A stretch of DNA of 64,000 nt, taken from assembly GCA_019914945.1 (NCBI GenBank), contig CM034106.1, positions 2,666,001 through 2,730,000 on the forward strand. Reading direction: 5' to 3'. Position 1 is the stretch's first letter. Each line of letters starts with the position of its first letter. Source of the stretch: Typha latifolia. Lineage: Eukaryota; Streptophyta; Magnoliopsida; Poales; Typhaceae. Both the position numbers and the translations under genes were made by a program. Under the pieces are notes generated by a model. It was given only the letters and a program-made list of their open reading frames with translations, was not told the origin of the DNA and did no database searches. Positions 48,061-59,581 of the stretch are shown piece after piece.

Positions 48061-48565
48061 TTATCCCGTGTGGTTTGAATTAATTTCACAAAGCCCTAAT
48101 ATATTTTTCAACTTAAGCACTTAACCCACATATGGTCTTAACTAAAGTATAATTATTATATCTTTTATTATATTTAATTAAATTAGAAGTTGAATTTGAA
48201 GATCCTTATTAGAGACAAAGTTATAGAGAATTTGATAGATTTTCAAATGCATCTGAAATAATACTGATAGAATTTTAGATGACAAAGATATGATAAGAAC
48301 ATACATATCTACAATATTTTTGTCATATCTTTATTATTTAAAATTTGATCAATATTATTTTAGATGAATTAGAAAGTTTATCTAATCCTCTATAACTTTA
48401 TTTCAACTTTCAACGTGGTCTTCAAATTCGACATCTAGTGTGGTCAAATACGATGCGAAAGATAACAATTATATTTTAGTTAAGATCATATAAATGTTAA
48501 GTGCTTAAGTAGAAATTACATCAAAATTTATGAAATCGGAGCCAAACCATAGGGATGTAAAATAA
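48058..48565. mobile_element. Foldback MITE, family A, copy 2
   Basis: Arms of about 250 bp are inverted around 48315. The left arm has CTTAAGCACTTAACCCACATATGGTCTTAACTAAA; the right arm is complementary to it (TTTAGTTAAGATCATATAAATGTTAAGTGCTTAAG). Nearer the centre, TCTGAAATAATACTGATAGAATTT pairs with AAATTTGATCAATATTATTTTAGA. The motif order matches copy 1 at 16855-17350. Confidence 0.85.
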
Positions 48566-51500
48566 TTTTCCTAAAAAATAAATATATAACTTCTTTGAAG
48601 TAAAATATTTCTTATGTCAAAGGATCTATGAGGTAAAAAAGCGTTTATGGGGTATATATGAAAAACATAGTAGCTTAGAGAGTGAAGAAGTAGAAGAAGG
48701 CCTTCTACTTGTGATTCTAGTTGGTGTAGACGTTTGCATTGGTTTTTATAGTCGAGACTCCATGATAGAACGAATCCTCTCAATTGAGTATTATCTTCTT
48801 CGATAATTTTTTGTCAAAATTCTCCTGTGGTTCATCATAGTAAAATATTTGTACTGGATTAATGGATTTTTTTCACTGTCGCACTACCATTTTACTTTAC
48901 TTTATTGAGAGGGTTTTCTACCTAAATATTTGTCTCTCCCTTTATTACTGATGTTTTATTACACAAACTATAAGTTTAAATCAAACCCTTTCTTTCTAAG
49001 AATAGAGAACTTTGCTGGACGTAAGTAATTTCAGAACCAAATAAAATCTATATAAACAAATAAAATTTTGCCTAATTTTTATTACTTTGAAAAAAACAAC
49101 AGTATGATTAGAGCAAATAATTGTTAATTGCTTCATTGTAATCTAACCTCATGTCTTAAATTATAGAAATCATCCTTAGGTACATTATGAATAGGCATGT
49201 GATAAAAGGACCTTGTTAATGATGGCCATAATCCCATCAATTATGTTTACATCAGAAAGAATATCTATGTGATCAAAAGTAATTATTATGAAAAAAAAGA
49301 GAAAACCATATCTACTATTATAATCAATCACCTCACCTAATTGCTATTAATCACACACATTGGGCAACTTATATTGGGTCATTTGTCTGAAAAATCAAAA
49401 GGATAATTACATCTCCACTTGAACTTTGCCCATTTTTACATAGTCCTATTTATTTTTCATGGCACTTGGCTCTTAACTATGTAAAACCTTGATTAGTAAA
49501 AAAAAATTCACTTCATTCATTTATGGGATCAATTTATCTTTATTTTACAAGAAAATTTTAATAGAAGGTTTTTGTTATTATCATTAAGATTTAAGATAGG
49601 ATATGAAAACGTGCAATAGTTTACGGAACAGAGTGGGAGTTAGATATTTTAATTTTATATTCTATAATATATTTTTAAGTATTCTATTTTTTTTTTTCGA
49701 AAGAAAGTCCGTAGACTGATAAATATTTCATTAAGCATTAAATCGTGGTTATAATGTGATACACAAATGAACATGGGAGATAGGATAAAATCCTAAAACA
49801 AGCCCCACTCTTGGCTGAAGACTAACTGACCAACATAACTTATTGTTACATAAAATTACACTAATAATCATTTTTCAGGATCACCCAATTTCTTCTGTTA
49901 TACTTTGTAAAACTAACTAAATCCAAGTAATGTATCACCAAACTACTACTTTTCAATGTGGAAAAAGAAAAGAACCAAGGATTTGGTAGTTATTTTGTTT
50001 CCACTAAATAAATGTACAGGCTAGGCTCATGGGGGTTGATATGTCAATATGCATATCATGGAAGTGCTATTAGTCTGCAGAGTGCTGCATAATTTTGTTT
50101 TCTGGTGGCAAAGATTGGCTGTTCCTCTCCATTTGGTGTTTTGAATTTGGATGGTAGACAATCAATTCCTAGGTTCAGACAGATAAGTTTTTTTAATCAA
50201 AAAAATAAATGAAATGAAAGACAAACAGATGAGTTTATGCTGCCTATCACATCATTCAAGGCATCTATCTTATGGATCATTGTATCAAAAGTATGTCTAT
50301 ATATATATATATAGTGGATTTTTAAAATCAATAATATATTCACTAATGGAATATAGTTCAGTTAGTTAAGGAGACTCATATTATATCAGTATTCAATGAT
50401 ATAATAAAAAATAAATTAACAATATAGTGTATATTATTTTACTTGTTTGTTAATGGGTTGTTGAGATTTAGGATTTTTTTTAAGCATTGATTTTAGTCCC
50501 ATGTTGAAAAGAGCAAATAATGGAAAGTGATTTATAAGGAAAGCTTATCTACCTATAGTGTTAGTGACATTTTCATTTACCCATTTATAAATAGGATAAA
50601 CTACACTTAGCCTTCGGAAATATTATCGTTTTTCATGAATAATAATAAAGTTTAGAAATTATATGTGAAAAATTATGATAGTTTATAGTAGCTAAGTATA
50701 ATTTTCTCTATAAAATACATACTTTCCTAGTATCTAGCAATAAACTAATTGGTAGCTTGACCAGGCTATGATCACATTAGTGAAAGAGTCTTAGAGATGC
50801 TCTGTATACCTAACTGTTGATGTAAGGTAGGCGTGAGTTGCTCAGTCTATTCTTAGCTGTTTTGGGTCAACTAAAAAGAACAAAAAGAAGAAAAAAAAAA
50901 AGAGGGAAAAAGGAAGAAAAAAGAGAACAATATGTCAATATCTCATTTCATGCTGTTTTGTGTTGTCATACTCTTTGTTTAGAAATTAGGAATGCCTTTA
51001 TAGTGGGTGGCCTAATTATCCCATGGTGAAATATCTCACTTCATGGTGATGTTTCTAATGGATATATACAATCATAAGATTCATACTTTATATTATCTCT
51101 GAGCATGTAAGTCTTGTCCAATTGAGAATAGAGTGAAATAGAAATTACAAAGTCTAATTTGTTATTATTAAAATAAATGTGTTATTCTAGGAATAGTTAT
51201 TTCCATGTTTACTTGTATTTTGGAATAAGAAGTGTAGTGATTATATTTGATGTGAGATAAGGTGAACGTAAATAAGGAAAAATTACTAAAATACTCTTCG
51301 ATTTGATTAAAGTAGATTGATGAAATAAATGGTAAATAAATTATTATATTTTACATATGCAACGCTAGGCTAGGGCATTGCATATGCAATGCTAGATTAA
51401 GTCATTACCTATGCAATTTAGAGAGATAGATATGTAATGCAATGCAATTTTAGGGAGATAGATATATAATGATTGAATGCAAAAAGAGATAAAAAATGCA

Positions 51501-51879
51501 ATGTAATTTAAAATATATTTTAATTTTACACAATTTTGGTTTATTATATTGTCTTTTTTACATTTAATACTAATTAAGAATTTTATAATTTATATTTAAG
51601 TATATAAAATTAAAATAATATTTAATAATAATAATACCTTTTAAAATGTGCTTATTTTTATGAAATATTAAATTATTGACATTTATGCTGTTTAAATTGA
51701 ATTATATTATTTAGTATAAAATAAAAAAATATGATAAGGAAGGAGAGCTAGTAGAGATGAGTGATAAATTATGATAAGATGTTAATAAGATATTTAAGAG
51801 AGAGAAAATAGGTGTAATGAATTATGATGAGATGTTTAAAAGAGATAAAAGATGGGTGATAAATTATATAGTATTTTAC
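48566..51879. other. AT-rich intergenic DNA
   Basis: No gene or RNA could be supported. Short direct repeats of TGCAATGC/ATATGCAA type occur at 51355-51500. A weak tRNA-promoter-like stretch lies near 50345-50390. A poly-A/GA purine tract is at 50878-50925. Confidence 0.5.
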
Positions 51880-52212
51880 TATTTTGTGATTCACACCCTA
51901 TCTTTGACGATTTTATAACCCAACCCCTCATTTTTCTCTATAATTCTCGTTTAACACACTGATATTATTTTGACTAACTGATATCGACCAAATTACTAAA
52001 AGACTCTCACCACTATTTTTTCTCCTCTCTGCCCCTCCTCTAAAAAAGGCACAGGTAATTTACGTATTTATAAATTATTTCATATATTATAACAGAATAT
52101 TCCTTTACTAGTACTGTTTAATTAATAAAGATGTTAAATGAGAATTATAAAAAAAAAGTAGGGGTCGGATTACAGAAACCTCAAAGGGTGTGAATCACAA
52201 AATAGATAAAAT
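51880..52212. mobile_element. MITE with terminal inverted repeats of about 75 bp
   Basis: The left terminus TATTTTGTGATTCACACCCTATCTTTGACGATTTTATAACCCAACCCCTCATTTTT is matched by the complement of the right terminus (AAAAAGTAGGGGTCGGATTACAGAAACCTCAAAGGGTGTGAATCACAAAATA). It is about 330 bp, non-coding, and sits against the partial LTR element. Confidence 0.85.
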
Positions 52213-52214
52213 GT

Positions 52215-53480
52215 AGGTTTGGCCACTCGACGGTCGTTGGCAGTTGCAGCAGCTACCACTAGCCAACAATCGGCTCGAGGAAGCCAACCATGGCCATTGG
52301 TGGTCGTAGAAGTGTTGGACCCACGGTCACTAGCCATGGGTTTGCTATAGTGTAACCATTATCTTCGATGGTCTTTCAACTAGTGCTGGCGTGAATGGAG
52401 GCCTTGACACTAGTGCAAGTGGTCCAAGGAAGGTGTCGGACGATCGTCGCCAATGGAAAGATAAAGGTTTTAGCCCTAGCTTCCACCGTGGGTGGGGAAG
52501 ACGACCATGTGGCCAATATTGTGGGCGGATTTGGCGTGACAGTAGTGTTTGAGAGGCTTTGTGGTGGTGGGGGTAGGGGGGCTCCACCAAAGGTCGGAAG
52601 AGTTGTGGTTGCTACGATTTGGGGCTCCCCCTCACCTCTCTCATGGGTGGAGTATTCTAATCACAGCTCGGTTGATCACGCCGTGGCTAGCGGCACTAGA
52701 TGGTGTTAAGCGGGTAGTAAGACGTATGCTATAGCCTGGATTGAGTTCTTAATAATCTCTTTCAAATCGGCTCAAATTTCTCTAAATATTGCCTTCACCT
52801 ATACTGGTGACTCATCGTCGACGGTCATTGGTGGTGGTGGAACAGAGATGAGTTTCTAGTCATCCATTGTTGCTTCTTCCTTGTTCATCTTCTTTAATCT
52901 CGTGCTAACCATTGACTAAAAAATGTCAATTCTGATACCAATATTATGGACTAGATCTAGACTGATCTGAATGTAAGAAACTTATGAAAAATTATGGGTA
53001 GCTAGCCTAATGAGAGGGTTCTAATGGATTCTATTTCACATGAATCCAAAGTCAGGGTGAAAAGTTAAAAATAAAAGAATAAAAAAAGGTTAGAACGGGA
53101 CAGGTTTATAATTATTCGATATTGTCGCAATCGTCAAAGAGTGATAGATAGTCGTAGAGTAGGTTGGCTCATGGAGGAAGATAGTGGCTAGGGTTTGAAA
53201 GCTTGGAAGGTTATATGGATATGGTATACTCCTATGACAATAAAAACAATCTAACGACTAATATCAAAGATAAGAACGAGATAATTAAATAGCTAAACTC
53301 AATAATCAATTCCATGATAATAATTAATACATGACTATTCCTATTTATAGGAGTAAAGTCCTAATGGACAAGATCCACATGTGAATTATCCGCTTTATTT
53401 AAAATTCAAAATAATAAGTAAATTTAACTAACTTGACTCGACTAACTCGACTGATTTAACCCACGTGGTCAGATCATATT
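52215..53480 (-). mobile_element. Partial LTR retrotransposon, minus strand: 5' LTR, PBS and part of the internal region
   Basis: Read on the minus strand, an LTR (about 53480-52960, with a CCTATAAATAG promoter-like motif near 53343) ends CCATAATA. It is followed at about 52957-52945 by TTGGTATCAGA, the initiator-tRNA-Met primer-binding site, and then a non-coding or eroded internal region to about 52215. The LTR is homologous to copies at 3575-4330 and 11311-12650. No 3' LTR, protease, integrase or reverse transcriptase was found, so it is truncated or nonautonomous. Confidence 0.72.
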
Positions 53481-54099
53481 AATAAAAAAAAATTCGAAAT
53501 ACTTTTGTACTAAAAGTCTTATGTGTGAAAATTGCTGTATTTGAGAAGAAGAGAGCGAATAAAATTAAGGGAGAAAAAAAATTCTCTCGTACTATTTGAA
53601 TATACAATATAAAGAAGACAAAGGAAGGAAATAGTACAATTAAAAGGAAGACCTTTTCATCTCTTTCCCAATCATACAGAGAAAAGGAACAAGTGTGTAT
53701 AAAGTCTTTTTTTTAATTTTTAAAATATTTTTTTTTTGTATTTTTGATAATTCAATAGTCAATAAGTTATAGAGTGAATAGCGGGCCAAATCTCCTCAAT
53801 AATTAGTTTAAACAATTAGACCAATATTATGATACAAACGAGCTACAACATATCATTTTCAACACAATTAGATGTAAAAAAAGATGGTTGAGAAAAGGAC
53901 TATGGAAGAGGACATGGGAATGAGACAATAAGAGCTATCTCTAGAAAATGAGAGAATAACCATTAATCAAAGAGAAAATGACATATAAGAGGGAGAAGAT
54001 ATTTTTTGTCTAAAATATACAAGAGAAAGACAGAATTTAGATTGCCAATTTATTTTGAACATAATTTGGGCATACCCAGTTAAGTTTGATAAAAAAGTA
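53481..54099. other. AT-rich spacer between LTR fragment and LINE
   Basis: Contains T/A homopolymer stretches (53708-53735). No feature could be supported. Confidence 0.5.
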
Positions 54100-57000
54100 A
54101 CAGGCCAATTTTTATCATACGTATATGGATTAGTTTGAGACTTATTAAAATACAAAAATTAAGAACATTCTACCCAATTAACAGCTAGAAGAGTCAAGAC
54201 TAAGAAGGTTATAGAGCTCTAGACACCTTTACCTCGATTTGTTGCCTAGTTAGCAACTCAGTTTGCCTCCCTAGATACATAAGCAATCTTGACTTCTTTG
54301 AAACTACACAACAATCTTAGGTAATCATCCACCATATTCCTGAGTTGTCATAGGTAAATGCCATCATGTCGTAACAATTGAGTCACCTCAAGAGAGTTAG
54401 TCTCTAATACCAACTTACAATCTTTTATGGCTGCATTTTAACTCAATCGGATAGCCCATACTTCTGCATATAAAGTCGAGACCTTAGGACAAAGTTTCCA
54501 TACAATCTTTACTGACTCACCATTCTCATTATGTAATATCATCTCATCCCTCTCTTAGTAATTGTGAGAAGCATAGCTTCCATGTGAGTTAAGTTTAAGA
54601 CAACCTGACTCTGACGCTTCTCATTTGACATCCTTCCTCTTGGTGGCCAAAGAGTTATTCTTTCACACTTCAATATATTCTTTAGCAAACTACACGGCCC
54701 AACAGATTACCACCTTTAGGATCTCGACCACCCCACCAAAAGCCATTGAGTTACATTATTTCCACACCAATCATAACATGAATGTGATGACAACTTTAAT
54801 ATTTTGATAATAGCTCGCCTCCGCATGCCATCTATACGTAAGATAATTCCTATCTATATGGTTCTTCAAAGTGCTCATACTGAGTTCTAGGTCCGCCTAA
54901 CATTCCAACTATACCTACAAGCAAAGAAAAGGTGGGTAGACATTCACGATAAATCCCGCATGGAGCAAGCTCTCATTTTGCCCAATGCGGAGGCTGTGGA
55001 TATAATCCTAGGTAGGAAGCCACTGCCGCACTAGCTTCTAGTAAAAAGTTCAAACTCTTGAAGCTATCAAAAGACATCAAAAGTTCTTTCCAACCAACCC
55101 AAAATTTCATCGGTTGAGGGTTAATAAAAGTGTAGATTGACTTCGTTGTTGGTTCTCCTTTAGGGTGCGGCCACCAGATCTAATAGTCTACATAGCTGAC
55201 TCCCTTTTATGGCGACGTCGCTATTTTAAAGCTAGTTTCGTTCCTCATTCCCTTATTATCCTTTTCATACTAAATTGGGTCTACTAGGAGGTTAGAGACC
55301 ATTAGCTTATGTTAGGTTTTATTTGTACTTATGTAATTGGCAAATTATATTCAAAATATAATTTATATTCATGTAATATGTCTAAAAAATTTATGTATAA
55401 GTATATGCACAAGTTATGAGATGTTTGATAAAAAATATAAAGTAGAAGATTGATTTTAAAGTCAAATTATTCGAAATGATTTTAGCATCGTTATTGAAGT
55501 GCCCGAACGATGTCATGATAATTGAAAAAGTATAAAAAATTATCCAAGGGCATAGGAACAAACACTCTGCATTTAGCTGTCTACTCTACCATTTAAAGTG
55601 CATCCGAACATACTCTAGGGCTGTTTACAACGTGTTTATACATATAGAAGTTCATATTTGGTCATTCGCAATTTATAATTTTCAAAGCAGTTTAATCGAA
55701 CCCTAGGTGGAGCCATCAAGTATTAATTTAAAAAGCATCTTTTAGAAGTTGTTGATCAATATTTTGATATCATATCGTTCTCAACTTAATATATCTATAT
55801 CAGATCTAGAAGAACTACGTCTCAAGAGTTATTCAGGTAGAAGGATCAACCTTGAGGGTTACTAAGGTTTGGAAACTTATCATAGAAAGTAGTATGTCGT
55901 GGGGTCTAGTGAGTAAAGTTGATATAGATTGAGTTGTGGAAATTAACGAGTGATCCATAAGCTTCTTGTTAACTACTACAGATTTTAATAATTAATTATA
56001 ATATGAGTTTGGATTAGTAGTTTTTTATTCGGTTTCAAGTTTTTTTACATAAATATTTTTGTACTTATGATTGTCTATTTCACACTTTATTTTTCACATA
56101 TTATTATCGATAGCGTGTGATAAATTCTATCTCCTAAGATATTTATTATATATTTCAATTAGTATCATAGTATACCTGTAAGTTTATTTTTTCAGCTTGT
56201 AATTCAACATGCTAAGATGCATAACACGAGGCTGTCGATTTCACAATATCAACAATTACCATTGTTTGAATGCTGCCCTTATGGTGCACCCATTCCTAGT
56301 AAGCTTCTGATAGCCGAGCCTTAATGTGCACACATTGCGGTTAAGTGTGCGTCTAACCCACGACCTCGACATACCTGCACTCAAGTCCCAAGGTTCTAAA
56401 GGAGTATATTTTGCCAATCTAATATTTACCTAAGGAATGTCCGCCCTATTGAGGGCCTTGAAGACTAACCTTGCCAAGGTGGGTAGCCCTAGAAAGTCGG
56501 AGATTTTTGATAGCCCATCCCCTTCCTCTATTCTCATAATTACCTTCTAGCTGACAAGGTGTAGATCTCAGCCTCTCCTTTTGTCCCAAAGAAATGACCT
56601 CGCTTTCGTGGTAATATCGTCCAAGATCGAGTTCGGCAGCCACGTACTCCCCAACCATTATGTGGTATCACCATAAGGGTCGCATTGATAAATGTACGTT
56701 TTTTTTATAGTAGAGAATAATTCTTTACTATATGATACATTTTTTCTCCACCCCATCAACCAATGCCTTATGATCTTTTACTTTGACTCTTTTCCCTAAT
56801 ACAAGAACTCCTAAGTATACAAATAGTATGTTTGTAATTTTAAGAGATTCACTTAGTTGAACCGAGAGAGCATGACCAATCCAACTTGGTAGGTAAAGTA
56901 CAACCTTTTAAAAGTTTAATCACCGATTGGACAATTTGGAGTAGTGAACAAAATAAGCCAGCACAAATTTTGCGTTTGAATAGTGCCCAATAGGTCATCA

Positions 57001-57950
57001 GTATAAAGCAAATGTGAGAGTTGAGCATCTCCAACTTGAAACCAGTGAAGCTCTCCACTTCTAACCTTTTTGTTGAGGATGCTCCACAACAACTGCATGA
57101 CCAAGATAAATAGATAAGGTGAAGGTGGGTCACCTTGCCGTAGTCTCTATGAGGTCGAATTCAATTAGTAAGTTTGCCATTGATAAGGATGGCAAAGTGA
57201 GGAGATAAGATATAAACCCAAATTCAGTTGCACCATACATAAGGAAACCCATGTGATAGGGGTGCCAAACACCGCTCCAACTATATCGATCATAAGTTCT
57301 CCATATCCATCTTGGTCATCATCATCAGTAGACCCCATTTGTCATTGACCACCAAATGGGTCGCTTCCTAAGCTACTAGAGTGTTGTCCATGATGCTATG
57401 TCCTGCTGTGAAGGTCGTCTACTCCAAGCTGACGAGCTTAGGAAGAATTCTCTTCAACATACCTATCAATACCTTTGCAATGACCTAGTAGGCCACATTA
57501 CACAGTGCGATTGGCTAATAATCTTGCATCTCAATAGGATAGTATTTTTTGGGCACTAATGTAATAAAGGTGTTCCCCAACAACTGGGTAGGTTAAACAT
57601 GGTGAAAAAGTGATCAAAAGTTTTAAAGAGACCCTCACCCATGATGTTCCAGTAACAAAGATATACTTCAATCTGGCCTTGGCGTTTTGACTCGAGGAAG
57701 GCTCCACATCCCATCTCAAATATCCTCACAGAATACCGGTGCTGTTGTGCCCTTCCTGTTTCCTCCAAGATAATTGGCTACGCCGACCAATCAAACGTCT
57801 GAGATTAGTTCCTCCTCTGGTCCTCATAGACTGTTATAGAAAGCCTTGAACAACCCCCCACCGTAGTTTGGTTCTACATCTGTGAGATAGAAGAACTCAA
57901 AGTTCGTGTCCCCATTTTGAACCCACCTTAGTCGGAATCTTTGCAGTCAT
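54100..57950 (-). mobile_element. Degenerate LINE on the minus strand, reaching the IRX14-like promoter
   Basis: On the minus strand, reverse transcriptase pieces are recognisable in order: a GEGLFKTFDHFFTMFNLPSCW-like segment at about 57630, PIALCNVAY and VIAKVLIGMLKRILPKLVS near 57400-57510, SIMDNTLVA, MTKMDMEN near 57310, and the catalytic-site remnant LSHLLYTDDLL with YTDD at 56994-57005 (the Tyr-Ala-Asp-Asp alanine is replaced by Thr). Near 54220-54420 is an RNase H-like tail (LETNSLEVTQLLRHDG; KIAYVSREAN). Stops and shifts are numerous, so the copy is dead. The 3' end is near 54.1 kb; the 5' end cannot be fixed precisely. Confidence 0.8.
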
Positions 57951-58249
57951 TTGATATTAATTTGTCTACTTAAAACTATTTCCTATTATAGAGGCTCCGG
58001 AGGGCGAGCAGGCCGTCGGGCGTCCAACAGCCCTGTTGCATCAAGCGGCTCAAGCTCCGCGATGATTTGATTGACTCCTTCAAGGTTATGCTCTAGAGAG
58101 CCAACATCTCTCTTAGACCACCTCGCAAGGCTCTAGACAGCCAACATCCTTGCTGAAAGAACCAACTGCATGTCGGTCCCTGTCTATCCCAATCCGGCAA
58201 ATTGGCAGAAGGAACCAACTGCAACCCGAGTCTATTATATCTTTCGTCT

Positions 58250-58250
<1 letters not shown>

Positions 58251-58294
<44 letters not shown>
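58251..58294 (+). repeat. (AC)22 microsatellite just before the IRX14-like start codon
   Basis: An uninterrupted AC run ends 4 nt before the ATG at 58299, so it lies in the predicted 5' UTR. Confidence 0.96.
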
Positions 58295-58295
<1 letters not shown>

Positions 58296-58298
58296 CAA

Positions 58299-59581
58299 AT
58301 GAAGCCCACGCCACCACTCCACCACCCGACCCGCCGCGCTGCCGCCGACCCATCTTCTTCCTCCGCCGCCGCTCCCGCCGTTTCTGCTGACTCCTCTGCC
58401 GTCCAAAAATCCTCCTCCTCCGCCTCCGCCTTCTTCTTGCTCCTCTTCCACCTCCTCTCCTGCCTCCTCTCCCTCTTCCTCGGCTTCCGTTTCTCCCACC
58501 TCCTCCTCCTCTCCTCTTCCCCTCCCATTCCCCTCCTCTCTCCCCCCCCTCCTCCTCCTCATCCTCCCCCTCCCCCTCATCTCCCCTCCCGGCACGTTAC
58601 CGCCGGCCGCCACGGCATCCTCGTCCGCCCCCATCCCCATCCTTGCCCCGTCGAAACCTCCCGCGCTTACCGCATCCTCGCCGCCGTCCAATCCGAGCAG
58701 CGCCGCCTTTTCAAGAACCAACCCGCTCCCCACCGCCCTCTCCTAATCGTCACTCCGACCTACTCCCGCACCTTCCAATCCTTCCACCTTTCCTCCCTCG
58801 CCCACTCCCTCCTCCTCCTCCTCCCCTCCCCTCTCACTTGGCTCGTCGTCTCGCCCGCCGACTCCTCCAACCATACGATCGCCCTTCTCGCCCGCTTCCC
58901 CTCCCTCCCCGTCCTCCACCTCCCCTTCCCCGGTAAAATCCCTCCCACCTGGCTCGCCCGCCGCCGCGCCGAGTCCCGCATGCGCCTCCACGCTCTCAGG
59001 TGGTACAAAGTTGTCACCTTTCGCATTTCTTGCTAAAATTTTAAGCGCTTAGTTTAGTTCTTGGATCGATGTAGGGTTATACGGGAGCGGCGGCTGCACG
59101 GCGTAGTCGTGTTCGCGGACGACTCCAATGTGCATAGCTTGGAGTTCTTCGATGAGGCGAAGAAGGTGAATTGGATGGGGGCAGTCTCGCTCGGGATTCT
59201 TGGGCATGAGAGCTCAGAGATTCCGATCCAAGGGCCGGTGTGCAACTCGTCTGGGCATCTGGTCGGGTGGCACAGATTTAATTCGATTAACTATCGCGGT
59301 AGGACTGCTACATTTATTGGGGAACAGGGGGTGGTGCTGCCCGGGAAAATGGAGTGGGCCGGGTTCGTGATGGATGCGAGGTTGGTGTGGAGGGAGGCTG
59401 AGGGGAGGCTGGATTGGGTGAGAGACCTCGATGAGGTGGGGTTGAGTAAGGAGGAGATCGAGAGCCCACTGGATTTGCTGAAGGATGCGGCGTTTGTTGA
59501 GCCACTTGGGAGTTGTGGGAAGAAGGTGATGCTATGGTGGCTCCGGGTGGAAGCCCGGTATGATAGCAAGTTCCCGGCTGG
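58299..59581 (+). CDS. IRX14: IRX14-like GT43 family glycosyltransferase (exons 1-2; 3' end not found in window)
   Basis: Golgi type II membrane protein of family GT43; IRX14-type members are needed for elongation of the xylan backbone in plant cell walls. Exon 1 is 58299-58999, exon 2 is 59075-59581, joined AG|G in frame. A Ser/Ala-rich cytosolic N-terminus is followed by one membrane anchor (about residues 44-66), a Pro-rich stem (81-95), then the catalytic domain. Visible motifs are GRHGILVRPHPHPCPVE, LLIVTPTYSRTFQ, the Asp-Asp-Ser of FADDSNVHS (residues 249-251), PIQGPVCNSSG, LVGWHRFNS, MEWAGFV, EEIESPLDLLKDAAFVEPLG and WWLRVEARYDSKFPAG. In the family the next residues are W-I-I-D-P-P and a basic tail, expected in a third exon; I could not find it in the following 4.4 kb. 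Exon 1 is extremely GC/CT-rich. An in-frame ATG at 58170 was rejected because it would translate the AC repeat as Thr-His. Confidence 0.92.

Noticed and set aside
52395..52709. Val/Gly-rich 104-codon frame
   Set aside because: Falls in the internal region of the partial LTR element, with no known domain and antisense to the element.
58170..58298. N-terminally extended start of the IRX14-like protein
   Set aside because: Would translate the AC microsatellite as Thr-His repeats; the ATG at 58299 gives the expected short cytosolic tail and anchor.
58113..58733. 206-codon minus-strand Glu/Gly-rich frame
   Set aside because: Antisense shadow of the CT-rich IRX14-like first exon and its AC repeat.
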